Source: Austwickia sp. TVS 96-490-7B
GTDB taxonomy: Bacteria; Actinomycetota; Actinomycetes; Actinomycetales; Dermatophilaceae
Length of the DNA: 64,000 nucleotides
Assembly: GCF_019331795.1 (NCBI RefSeq)
Contig: NZ_JAHPZL010000007.1
Span: 214,597-278,596 of the forward strand
Direction: 5' to 3'
The position numbers and the translations under genes are program-made. This document shows, piece after piece, positions 8,527-15,932 of this stretch (positions within the stretch are counted from its first letter, which is position 1; each line of letters starts with the position of its first letter). The notes under the pieces were generated by a model. That model made no database searches and had not been told where the DNA came from. It saw only the letters and a list, made by a program, of their open reading frames with translations.

Positions 8527-8540
8527 GGTACATGCGTACC
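8527..8540. promoter_or_regulatory. Operator-like palindrome 2 (GGTAC-N4-GTACC)
   Basis: Perfect 5-bp arms flank ATGC, downstream of the proposed promoter. It shares GTAC-nnGC-GTACC with the element at 8396. A TetR-type regulator is encoded 5 kb downstream, but no direct link is shown. Confidence 0.35.
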
Positions 8541-8835
8541 ATTTATGCCATGACCTGCGGAGATGACGCGGTGAAGGCGACGTATGCCCTGGGGGCCGAC
8601 ACGCTCGTCCGTCCCGGAGGTTGGCACGACAGAATCCACATCCACATCCCTGAGCCCATCAGGGGCACCACACCCGGGCCGGGATCGACACCTCGACGAG
8701 CCGGATACCTCTAGCGAGGCCAGCGTGTCACCGTCCGCCGCTTCGGCGTGGTCGCCGTACGGCGATATGGCGACGGACACATCCTTCACACACCCTCAGA
8801 CGGGCCGCCACCGCGACCCGACCAAGGAGAACCTC

Positions 8836-9963
8836 ATGACGAAGATCGTCAACTCCTGGAACGACTTCGACCCGCTGAAGCATGTCATCGTCGGCGTTGC
8901 CGACAACAGCTGCATCCCACCGGAGGAGCCTGCCACCTCCGAGAAGGTGCCGATCGATTCGAAGATGCGCGGCATGTGGGGCCCCCGGCCCCAGGAAACC
9001 GTTGAGGCAGCCAACGAGGAACTCAACTACCTCGCTAAAGTCCTTGAAGACCACGGCGTGACCGTAGACCGTCCCACGCCGTTGCAGTGGAACGCCCCAG
9101 TCATCACCCCTGACTTCCGCACCGACTCGATGATGACCTGCATGCCACCGCGTGACACGCTGCTCACCATCGGCCCCGAGATCATCGAGGCCGCCATGTC
9201 CTTCCGGTGTCGTTTCTGGGAATACCTCGCTTTCCGTCCGTTGCTCTCGCGTTACTTCGACGAGGACCCCGAGTTCATCTGGACCCAAGCGCCGCGTCCT
9301 CGCCTGTCGGACGCGTCCTACAAACACAACTATTACGACGAGAAGATCTCCCTGGAAGAGCGCCTGGAGCGCACCGCCGCCAAAGACTTCGTCACCACTG
9401 AGGAAGAGATCCTCTTCGATGCAGCCGACGTGCTGCGCCTCGGTAAGGATCTCTTCATCCAGCACGGCCTGACCACCAACCGCAAGGCCATGGAATGGTT
9501 CAAACGTAAGTACCCGCAGCTGCGGATACACGCCGTGAACTTCCCCGGCGACCCCTACCCGATCCACATCGACGCAACCTTCGTGCCGCTGCGTCCAGGA
9601 CTGATCATCAACAACCCGCACCGTCGCCTCCCGCAGGAGCAACGGGCCATCTTCGAAGCCAATGATTGGCAGATCGTCGACGCCGCCCAGCCGGCGCACA
9701 CCGAGCCGCCGCCGCTGTGCTACTCCTCCGTCTGGTTGTCGATGAACTGCCTGGTCCTGGATCACAAGACGGTGATCTGTGAGGCTTCCGAGGTGCACCA
9801 GATGGAGCAGATGGACAAGCTGGGTATGAACGTCATCCCGGTGCCCTTCCGCAACGCCTACCCGTTCGGCGGTGCCCTGCACTGCGCGACAGCGGACGTC
9901 TACCGCGAGGGTGGTTGCGAGGACTACTTCCCGAACCAGGTCGAGGACCCGACCAGGGTGTGA
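8836..9963 (+). CDS. Glycine amidinotransferase-like enzyme (AGAT family)
   Basis: The 375-residue protein aligns, from memory, along its length with arginine:glycine amidinotransferase. Landmarks are FDAADVLRLGKDLF (Asp198), PIHIDATFVPLRPGLI (His244), WLSMNCLVLD, and GGALHCATADV with the nucleophile Cys350. The Asp/His/Cys catalytic set is thus present. Such enzymes move the amidino group from arginine to an amine, giving ornithine and a guanidino compound. Bacterial relatives include CyrA and SxtG of toxin pathways. The acceptor here is unknown. ATG 8836 has AAGGAGA at good spacing; the frame is open upstream, but that part is not family-like. It is followed by an unusual large hairpin and a DMT exporter gene. 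Confidence 0.9.
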   Translation: MTKIVNSWNDFDPLKHVIVGVADNSCIPPEEPATSEKVPIDSKMRGMWGPRPQETVEAANEELNYLAKVLEDHGVTVDRPTPLQWNAPVITPDFRTDSMMTCMPPRDTLLTIGPEIIEAAMSFRCRFWEYLAFRPLLSRYFDEDPEFIWTQAPRPRLSDASYKHNYYDEKISLEERLERTAAKDFVTTEEEILFDAADVLRLGKDLFIQHGLTTNRKAMEWFKRKYPQLRIHAVNFPGDPYPIHIDATFVPLRPGLIINNPHRRLPQEQRAIFEANDWQIVDAAQPAHTEPPPLCYSSVWLSMNCLVLDHKTVICEASEVHQMEQMDKLGMNVIPVPFRNAYPFGGALHCATADVYREGGCEDYFPNQVEDPTRV

Positions 9964-10029
9964 TCGACGTACGGACGCGGGGTTGCGTCAGAGGTGACAG
10001 GACGCAACCCCGCACCCGCCGTACGTCGA
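9964..10029 (+). terminator. Long two-part hairpin between the amidinotransferase and DMT genes
   Basis: The outer arms TCGACGTACGG (9964-9974) and CCGTACGTCGA (10019-10029) pair perfectly. So do the inner arms GCGGGGTTGCGTC (9977-9989) and GACGCAACCCCGC (10001-10013). It begins directly after the amidinotransferase stop codon. It could terminate transcription or stabilise the upstream mRNA. There is no T tract. Confidence 0.6.
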
Positions 10030-10089
10030 CCCGACTCCCAGTCGGCGAGCTGCGGCTACTTCCCCCATCGCGTCAACGAAAGACACGGC

Positions 10090-11148
10090 ATGTCCTCCAC
10101 CGTCACTCCAGCGCCCACATCGGCCGACTCGACATACGTCATGAACAAGAAACTCGGGCTGCTCGCGATGGTTCTTTCCGCGACCGGCATGGGATTCGTC
10201 GGCACGTTCGGCAGGCTCGCCACCCCTGTGAACCCGGCGACTGGGGCGAAATACATCATCGGTGATTTTCTGGCTTTAGGGCGGATGGCGACCGGCGCCT
10301 TAGGAATGCTGCTAATCATCATCGCCATCAAGAAAATGCAGAGCCTGCGCACCACCAAGCTATCCTTCACCGTGATCGCCGGGGGAGTCTCCATTGGAGC
10401 GGCGCTCGGTCTGTACGTCAGCGCCACCTTAATGACGTCGATCGCCAATGCGGTCTTCCTCATCTACACGGGGCCGCTCTTCTCCGCATTGCTGGCCTGG
10501 ATATTTCTCAAAGAACGCATCACCGCCAGGCATGCCGCGTTCCTGGTTATGGTTTTTATCGGGATGCTCATGACCATCGGAGTCATCGACTATGTTTCAG
10601 GTCAGGGCGTGCATTTCGGGTTGCAGTTAGGCGCTGACCCAGCTTTCCCCCAGAAAGCACTCGGCGACATGTTCGGGTTGGCGTCTGGTTTCTTCTACGG
10701 GCTGTCCTTGTTCTTCTATCGCTATCGTGGCGACGTGGATTCACAAGTCAGAGCATTCTGGAACTTCATCTTCGGTGCGGTAGGTGCCCTGGGAGTGATG
10801 GTCTTCCGGATGGCCACCTTGGATCCCACTAACCCCATCACGGTGATGTCCCCAACCCATTGGGCCTGGGCGGCGGGAATGTTCCTTTTCTGCGGATTCT
10901 TTGCCATCGGTTTCCTCGTTGTCGCTGGCAAACACTTACTGGCCATCGAATTATCCTGTGTCTCCTATTGGGAGTGCGTGGTGGCATTGCTGCTCGGGGC
11001 GCTGGTGTGGGGTGAGTCGCTCACGCTGGTGGGTGCCGTGGGAGGTCTTCTCATCATCGTCGGCGGAATGGGGCCAGCGTTGGGCATCTTCACCGCCCGA
11101 GGTGATAGCGCACCTGAGACATCCGTTACGGCGAAAAGCGCGCCCTAA
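10090..11148 (+). CDS. DMT-superfamily (EamA) transporter
   Basis: The 352-residue protein has about ten hydrophobic segments arranged as two EamA repeats. The first includes LGLLAMVLSATGMGFVGTF and IYTGPLFSALLAWIFLKER. The second includes FGLASGFFYGLSLFFYRYR and SYWECVVALLLGALVWGESL. The acidic residue at the end of each repeat (FLKER, VWGES) fits drug/metabolite transporters, which often export amino acids or small metabolites. The start at ATG 10090 is uncertain because the ribosome binding site is weak; ATG 10141 is an alternative. Its place next to the amidinotransferase suggests export or exchange of that enzyme's substrate or product, which is inference. Confidence 0.85.
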   Translation: MSSTVTPAPTSADSTYVMNKKLGLLAMVLSATGMGFVGTFGRLATPVNPATGAKYIIGDFLALGRMATGALGMLLIIIAIKKMQSLRTTKLSFTVIAGGVSIGAALGLYVSATLMTSIANAVFLIYTGPLFSALLAWIFLKERITARHAAFLVMVFIGMLMTIGVIDYVSGQGVHFGLQLGADPAFPQKALGDMFGLASGFFYGLSLFFYRYRGDVDSQVRAFWNFIFGAVGALGVMVFRMATLDPTNPITVMSPTHWAWAAGMFLFCGFFAIGFLVVAGKHLLAIELSCVSYWECVVALLLGALVWGESLTLVGAVGGLLIIVGGMGPALGIFTARGDSAPETSVTAKSAP

Positions 11149-11248
11149 CTGACTTGTCCCGCGAGCCGTTCCCGAGGGAGGACAGAGCGCAGTAGACACG
11201 CGGTGCCCTTGGCAGGGGCGTCGATAGCGACTGAAGCACGACCCAGAT

Positions 11249-12625
11249 GTGGAGCATGCGGTGAGCCAATCGTTCGGACCAGTCAGCACAGCGACGACCG
11301 CCCCGGTGACGCCAGAAGGGCAGTCCGCACTTGGAGATTCTGATCGACGCGCAGCGGTGCGCAGGGTGGCTGCAGCCAGCTTTATCGGTAATTTCGTGGA
11401 ATGGTTTGACTACGCCTCTTACGGATATCTAGCCACCGTGATCGCTGCCGTGTTCTTTGCCGAATCCGATCCTGCCCTCGCTCTACTCCAGACGTATGCC
11501 GTCTTTGCCATGTCCTTCATTCTCCGACCGATCGGGGGGATCATCTGGGGTGCGTTAGGGGATCGGCTGGGCCGACGGTGGGCGTTGTCCTGGTCGATTC
11601 TGCTCATGTCAGGAGCCACCTTTGGCATCGGTCTGTTGCCCACCTATGCCACGATCGGTGCGGCGGCACCTCTGGCCCTGCTGCTATTGCGGATGATCCA
11701 AGGATTTTCTGCTTCAGGCGAATATGCGGGAGCATCAGCATTTCTCGCCGAATATGCGGCGCCAGGGCGGCGAGGAATCCTCACGTCCCTGGTGCCAGCT
11801 AGTACGGCGACGGGATTGTTGTGCGGATCGCTACTGGTCACCGGTTTCCATGTGGCGCTCACTCCGGAAGATCTGCATGGGTGGGCCTGGCGAGTGCCGT
11901 TCCTCATCGCAGGTCCGCTGGGTCTGGTAGGGCGTTACATTCGCGTCCACCTGGAAGACTCCCCGCATTTTTGTGCGCTCGCGCAGCGACGCGGGGCCAT
12001 CGGTCAGGACCGCGTTCCGGTGCGAGATATCTTCACGCATCATGGTTTCGGGTTGATGGTGGCTTTCGGGGTGACCTGCCTCAACGCGGTAGCTTTTTAC
12101 CTCGTCCTCAGCTACATGCCGACCTATTTAACGACAGAGCTAGGTGTCGGAGAGGCGGAGTCCTTCATGGCCTCCAGTATCTCTTTGACTGTGTACATTG
12201 TCTCAATTTTTGCCATGGGGGCGTTGTCTGACCGATATGGTCGTCGCTGCCTTCTTATCCTCGCGTCAGTGTTGTTTATCGTGTTGACAGTCCCTTTATT
12301 TGCATTGCTACCGCACGCGTCACTGACCGGGATTGTGCTCATCCAAGCCACCTTCTGCGTGATGCTGACAGTGAACGACGGGACGCTGCCGACATTTCTC
12401 GCTGAGCTCTTCCCCACGTCCGTGCGATACACCGGCTTCGGGTTGAGCTTCAATACGGCCAATGCCATCTTCGGTGGGACCGCGCCGATGGTGGCCACGT
12501 GGCTGATCCAGACCACCGGGTCCGCCTCAGCGCCCGCGTGGTATCTCGTCCTGGCGGCTGTCTTGGCCCTGGGCGCGATGGTGGTCAGCAAGGAGACAGC
12601 GTTCCGGGCGCTTCTCGACACATGA
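11249..12625 (+). CDS. MFS transporter, metabolite:H+ symporter (MHS/ProP-ShiA-like) family
   Basis: The 458-residue protein has twelve predicted membrane segments. MHS-family features are SFIGNFVEWFDYASYGYLA at the first helix, GALGDRLGRRWAL in the loop between helices 2 and 3, RMIQGFSASGEYAGASAFLA in helix 4-5, and GALSDRYGRRCLL in the second half. Known relatives take up betaine/proline, 2-oxoglutarate, shikimate or citrate; the substrate here is not evident. GTG 11249 is the first start in the open frame, with GTG 11261 as alternative. It may import a precursor used by the neighbouring enzymes. Confidence 0.88.
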   Translation: MEHAVSQSFGPVSTATTAPVTPEGQSALGDSDRRAAVRRVAAASFIGNFVEWFDYASYGYLATVIAAVFFAESDPALALLQTYAVFAMSFILRPIGGIIWGALGDRLGRRWALSWSILLMSGATFGIGLLPTYATIGAAAPLALLLLRMIQGFSASGEYAGASAFLAEYAAPGRRGILTSLVPASTATGLLCGSLLVTGFHVALTPEDLHGWAWRVPFLIAGPLGLVGRYIRVHLEDSPHFCALAQRRGAIGQDRVPVRDIFTHHGFGLMVAFGVTCLNAVAFYLVLSYMPTYLTTELGVGEAESFMASSISLTVYIVSIFAMGALSDRYGRRCLLILASVLFIVLTVPLFALLPHASLTGIVLIQATFCVMLTVNDGTLPTFLAELFPTSVRYTGFGLSFNTANAIFGGTAPMVATWLIQTTGSASAPAWYLVLAAVLALGAMVVSKETAFRALLDT

Positions 12626-12662
12626 ACATCGTCCGGGCGATCAGCCTTCAGGAGGACCAGCG

Positions 12663-13340
12663 ATGGCAGCAGAACCCCGATGGTCTCCGTCGTCACGAGA
12701 CCGCAAGCGACCTGGCGCCACCGTGCCTGCCGCAAGAAACGTCTCTGGAGCAGTCATGGTGATCCGAGGCCACGGTCATCTCTTCACCGACCCGACCGCA
12801 CTGCGTGAGTTCGCGCACGAGGTCGCCGACATACACCAGTGCGGTGCCCGCCCGATTGTCGTCCACGACGGTGGCGACGCTGTCGAACGCATGTTGGGCC
12901 GTCTTGGAGTGCATTGCGAATTCCGCGGAGATCGCAGGATCATCACGCCGGAAGTCATGCAGGTCGCGCACATGGTGATCAGTGGGCACGTGCAGCGCCG
13001 CATTGTGGCCGAGATCAGCAGAGTGGCCCCGCGAGTGGTCGGTCTCAACGGCCAGGACTCCGGGCTCATCACGGCAGTACGTCGCTCTGCTCCTGGCGCG
13101 GATGACGACGAGGGTGAGGTGGGAGACGTGGTCGACATTCGTACCTCCTTGCTGACCGACCTGCTGCGCTCCTCATGGATCCCTGTCGTGTCGGCGATCG
13201 CTGCGACACAGGCCGATCCGACAGCAAGCGTGATGGTGGACGCCGACGCAGTCGCGCTGCGAATGGCATTCGCCCTCGAAGCCGACATCGTTCCGATCAC
13301 CGGCAGAATAATTACTGCCGACAGCGAATTTCGGCGTTAA
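12663..13340 (+). CDS. Shortened acetylglutamate-kinase-like protein (amino acid kinase fold)
   Basis: The 225-residue protein resembles ArgB over residues 30-215, for example FRGDRRIITPEVMQVAHMVI and IPVVSAIAATQADPTASVMV. It is altered where ArgB binds substrates. The KxGG loop reads VIRGHGHLF, the HGGGP loop reads HDGGDAV, and the NVNAD segment reads VMVDAD. It stops after IVPITGRIITADSEFRR, so the C-terminal ATP-binding part with the second catalytic lysine is missing (normal length is about 290-300). A good AGGAGG precedes ATG 12663. It may be a non-catalytic regulator, a divergent enzyme or a decaying copy. It follows the MHS gene by 37 bp. Confidence 0.7.
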   Translation: MAAEPRWSPSSRDRKRPGATVPAARNVSGAVMVIRGHGHLFTDPTALREFAHEVADIHQCGARPIVVHDGGDAVERMLGRLGVHCEFRGDRRIITPEVMQVAHMVISGHVQRRIVAEISRVAPRVVGLNGQDSGLITAVRRSAPGADDDEGEVGDVVDIRTSLLTDLLRSSWIPVVSAIAATQADPTASVMVDADAVALRMAFALEADIVPITGRIITADSEFRR

Positions 13341-13545
13341 ATAGCCTCCTCGGTAGAGCCGAGGAAAGGACAATGGTTGTTCGAAAGGTGCCCGTTCTCG
13401 CTGCGGCGGCGCGCCTCGCAGCATGAGACAGCTGCCGTTGTGGTCTCCGAACGCGTTCGAGGTGCGACACCGACCGCACAGCCGGTCAGGGCACGTCTGG
13501 CCCCCCGGACAAGGTCCCGCAGCGCTGCAGGAGAAGAGAGGGCGT

Positions 13546-14130
13546 ATGACGCTGACTAAGGCCGGTAAGGCCACCGAAACGATGACCACAGGCAAAGGAT
13601 TGGCGCGTCGTCAGGAGATCGTGGAGGCGGCAGCGGCCATTCTGCGATCAGAAGGACCGGCTGGCGTCTCCCATCGGACAGTAGCTCGTCGCGTCCACTG
13701 CTCCCTTTCAGCCACTACCTATTACTTCAGTGGCTTGGAAGAACTCCTCGAAGAAGCCGGTCGACTCAATATTGGTCGATGGGCCAGCCGAGCCGAACGA
13801 GTGGCTGAAGCCGTCGAATGTCGAGTCGGTGACCTAGAACGCGCCGAGGCGCTCGAGGTGATTCTCGACGCGATGGTCCCACGCGATGAAATCCTGCTGG
13901 GCCACTACCTGCAACTCGTCGCAGCAGGAGGCTCCAAACCGGTCCGGCGCGCTTACCGCACCGGCCGAGACCGCCTCAACGCCGCGATGACACGGGTGTT
14001 ACGGCGGATCGGCAGCGCAGCCCCAGCCGAACTTGTCATTGCCGTCGTGGACGGGGCTGCAGTCAGCGCGATCAGCGAGGGACGCGACCTGCGTCTACTC
14101 GCCACCAACCTCCTCGACGCCGTGGTGTGA
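13546..14130 (+). CDS. TetR/AcrR-family transcriptional regulator
   Basis: The 194-residue protein has a TetR helix-turn-helix in residues 15-65: RRQEIVEAAAAILRSEG, then GVSHRTVARRVHCSLSATTY and YYFSGLEELLEEAG. A helical ligand domain follows. ATG 13546 is preceded by AGGAGAAGAGAG. It heads a short operon with a BtuF-like and a crotonase gene (15-bp and 29-bp gaps) and could control that operon or the amidinotransferase locus upstream. Its ligand is unknown. Confidence 0.88.
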   Translation: MTLTKAGKATETMTTGKGLARRQEIVEAAAAILRSEGPAGVSHRTVARRVHCSLSATTYYFSGLEELLEEAGRLNIGRWASRAERVAEAVECRVGDLERAEALEVILDAMVPRDEILLGHYLQLVAAGGSKPVRRAYRTGRDRLNAAMTRVLRRIGSAAPAELVIAVVDGAAVSAISEGRDLRLLATNLLDAVV

Positions 14131-14145
14131 GCCAGGACCTCACCG

Positions 14146-15015
14146 GTGAACCACCCATCCACAGACTCTGCCGCCGGTGACAGCTCGTCTTCTCCGGCGG
14201 CCGCCACAGCACTGTCGTTCCTTCGCGACGATGTGGGAGTCCTAGTCCCCGTGGACACTCCGCCCCGACGAGTGATCAGCTTGGTGCCGTCACTGACCGA
14301 AGCTGTGGCTCTGAGCGCACCTCATACCCTGATCGGTGCGACACGATGGTGCACCCACCCAGCTGATCTGGACCTTCTCCGGGTCGGCGGCACCAAGGAT
14401 CCTGACCTCAGCGCAATCATCGCCGCACGACCAGACCTGGTGATCGCCAACGAGGAGGAAAACCGCGCCTGCGATGTGGCCGCGCTGCGGGAACACCACG
14501 TCCCGGTATGGGTCACCGCAATAGACGATGTTCCCTCGGCCTTACGCTCGCTGTCTCGGCTGCTCACCGTCCTGGGCGTCTCCCCATCAGGGCCTCGGGG
14601 GTGGTACGACGACGTACGCACGGCTTGGCAGCAGCCGCCGCAGATCACGGGCCACGGGCGCGCGCTGCGCGTGGTCGTCCCGATCTGGAGACGGCCGTGG
14701 ATGGTGGTCGGTGCCGGGACGTATGCCACTGACGTCCTGACCAGGTTGGGGATGGTCAACGTCGCTGCAGCACGGGGCAGTCGATATCCGAGAATCGATC
14801 CAGCCCAGATCTGTCAGTCCACCCCGGTCGATCTGGTGCTTCTCCCTGATGAGCCCTACCCGTTCTCAGCGGTAGACGGACCGGAATCAGTGGAGACGCC
14901 CGCGGTCTCGGTGCCGGGACGGGCGCTGTTCTGGTACGGACCAGCGATGGTAACGGCACCATCGATCTTGCGTACCGCCATCTGCACCGCCTTGGGAGAG
15001 AACAAGGGAGGATGA
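14146..15015 (+). CDS. BtuF/FecB-like helical-backbone metal receptor without signal peptide
   Basis: The 289-residue protein has the fold signature of class III ABC binding proteins: PRRVISLVPSLTEAVALS near residue 40, LIGATRWCTHP, VGGTKDPDLSAIIAARPDLV, and YATDVLTRLGMVNVAA in the second lobe. Periplasmic or lipoprotein members bind cobalamin or siderophores. This one has neither a signal peptide nor a lipobox, and no ABC permease or ATPase gene is nearby, so it is probably cytosolic. Start at GTG 14146 follows the tetR stop by 15 bp. The function of such soluble actinobacterial homologues is unknown to me. Confidence 0.75.
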   Translation: MNHPSTDSAAGDSSSSPAAATALSFLRDDVGVLVPVDTPPRRVISLVPSLTEAVALSAPHTLIGATRWCTHPADLDLLRVGGTKDPDLSAIIAARPDLVIANEEENRACDVAALREHHVPVWVTAIDDVPSALRSLSRLLTVLGVSPSGPRGWYDDVRTAWQQPPQITGHGRALRVVVPIWRRPWMVVGAGTYATDVLTRLGMVNVAAARGSRYPRIDPAQICQSTPVDLVLLPDEPYPFSAVDGPESVETPAVSVPGRALFWYGPAMVTAPSILRTAICTALGENKGG

Positions 15016-15044
15016 ACTCGTCCGGCCCGAGGGAGGAGAGCATC

Positions 15045-15851
15045 GTGACTGCCGCATCTGTCGACGAACTGGTGGTGTCCCGTCAATGCCAAGGAGCAGT
15101 GGTTGAGGTCACGTTCAACCGACCGCACCGCCACAATGCGTTCACCTCAGTGATGTACGACGGACTACGCGATCTGTTCAGTGCCCTGACCGACGATCAG
15201 GACGCCCATGTCGTAGTTTTCCGGGGAGCCGGAGCAGTGGCCTTCGCTGCGGGCAACGACATCGCCGAATTCGCAACCATGACTGAAGGGTCGCAGGCCG
15301 TTGCCTACGAGAGCCGGATACGTGCCTTGCTGATGGACCTGGGTCGGCTCCCGCAGGTCAGCGTCGCCGCTATTGATGGGTTGTGCGTCGGGGGTGGCTT
15401 GGCCGTAGCGACCTACTGTGACCTCCGGCTAGCGACCTCCTCCTCCCGATTCGGATATCCCATCGCCCGAACCTTGGGCAACGCGCTCTCCCGTCCCTTG
15501 CTGGAACGATGCGTTCACGTGTTCGGCGAATCCATGACCCGGCAGATGTTGCTGGCGAGCAGGTTGATCGACGCACACCGGGCCTTCGAACTCGGGGCGT
15601 TATTAGCGGTCACCGACTGCCGCACCGCCTTAGACCGTGAGGTAGAGACATTAGTGACGGGACTCTTGCAAGCCGCTCCAGCAACCTTGCGAACGACGAA
15701 AGAGCAGCTCGCACAGATCACGGCGTACGCCGGTGACGTTGATCATGACGAGCATCTGCTGGAACGGGTGTACGGCGGCCCGGCGTTCCGCGAAGGGGTG
15801 CGGGCCTTCCTCGCGAAGGAACGTCCTGATTTCCGACAGGCCACTTCCTAG
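15045..15851 (+). CDS. Enoyl-CoA hydratase/isomerase (crotonase) family protein
   Basis: The 268-residue protein has the crotonase oxyanion motifs AFAAGNDIAEFATM and DGLCVGGGLAVATYCDLRLA. The two glutamates of classical enoyl-CoA hydratase are missing. GGGCEL reads GGGLAV and FGQPEI reads FGYPIA, followed by RTLGNALSRPLL. It therefore belongs to a crotonase subgroup with different chemistry, acting on an unidentified acyl-CoA. GTG 15045 is preferred because GAGGGAGGAG lies 7 nt upstream. An ATG at 15012 overlaps the preceding stop, but its ribosome binding site would touch the start codon. Confidence 0.82.
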   Translation: MTAASVDELVVSRQCQGAVVEVTFNRPHRHNAFTSVMYDGLRDLFSALTDDQDAHVVVFRGAGAVAFAAGNDIAEFATMTEGSQAVAYESRIRALLMDLGRLPQVSVAAIDGLCVGGGLAVATYCDLRLATSSSRFGYPIARTLGNALSRPLLERCVHVFGESMTRQMLLASRLIDAHRAFELGALLAVTDCRTALDREVETLVTGLLQAAPATLRTTKEQLAQITAYAGDVDHDEHLLERVYGGPAFREGVRAFLAKERPDFRQATS

Positions 15852-15932
15852 CCCTGCCTGCGCGAGAGCCTGTTGCACCGATACCTGAGGGGCCTGATCG
15901 TCGCTGAGCGACAAGGCATTAGCCTCAAAGGT

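Larger units (their letters stand above)
8326..8835 (+). other. 510-bp leader region upstream of the amidinotransferase gene
   Basis: No gene with family resemblance is seen here. The region holds three palindromes: GTACGCGCGTAC at 8396-8407, AACCTCA-TC-TGAGGTT at 8433-8448 and GGTAC-ATGC-GTACC at 8527-8540. A possible promoter is TTGAGT (8461-8466), an 18-bp spacer and GATAAC (8485-8490). The first and third palindromes share GTAC arms around a 4-nt centre ending in GC. Short open frames in this stretch lack ribosome binding sites and look accidental. Confidence 0.5.

Noticed and set aside
8532..8714. 60-codon plus-strand frame in the amidinotransferase leader
   Set aside because: No ribosome binding site, no similarity, and it overlaps the operator-like palindrome.
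8728..9882. 384-codon open frame on the minus strand
   Set aside because: It is fully opposite the amidinotransferase gene, which has catalytic motifs and a ribosome binding site; the antisense product looks non-biological.
13373..13426. 17-codon open frame (MVVRKVPVLAAAARLAA) after a short hairpin upstream of tetR, as a possible leader peptide
   Set aside because: There is an AGGAAAGGA before it, but no run of a regulatory amino acid and no terminator/antiterminator pair; too little evidence.
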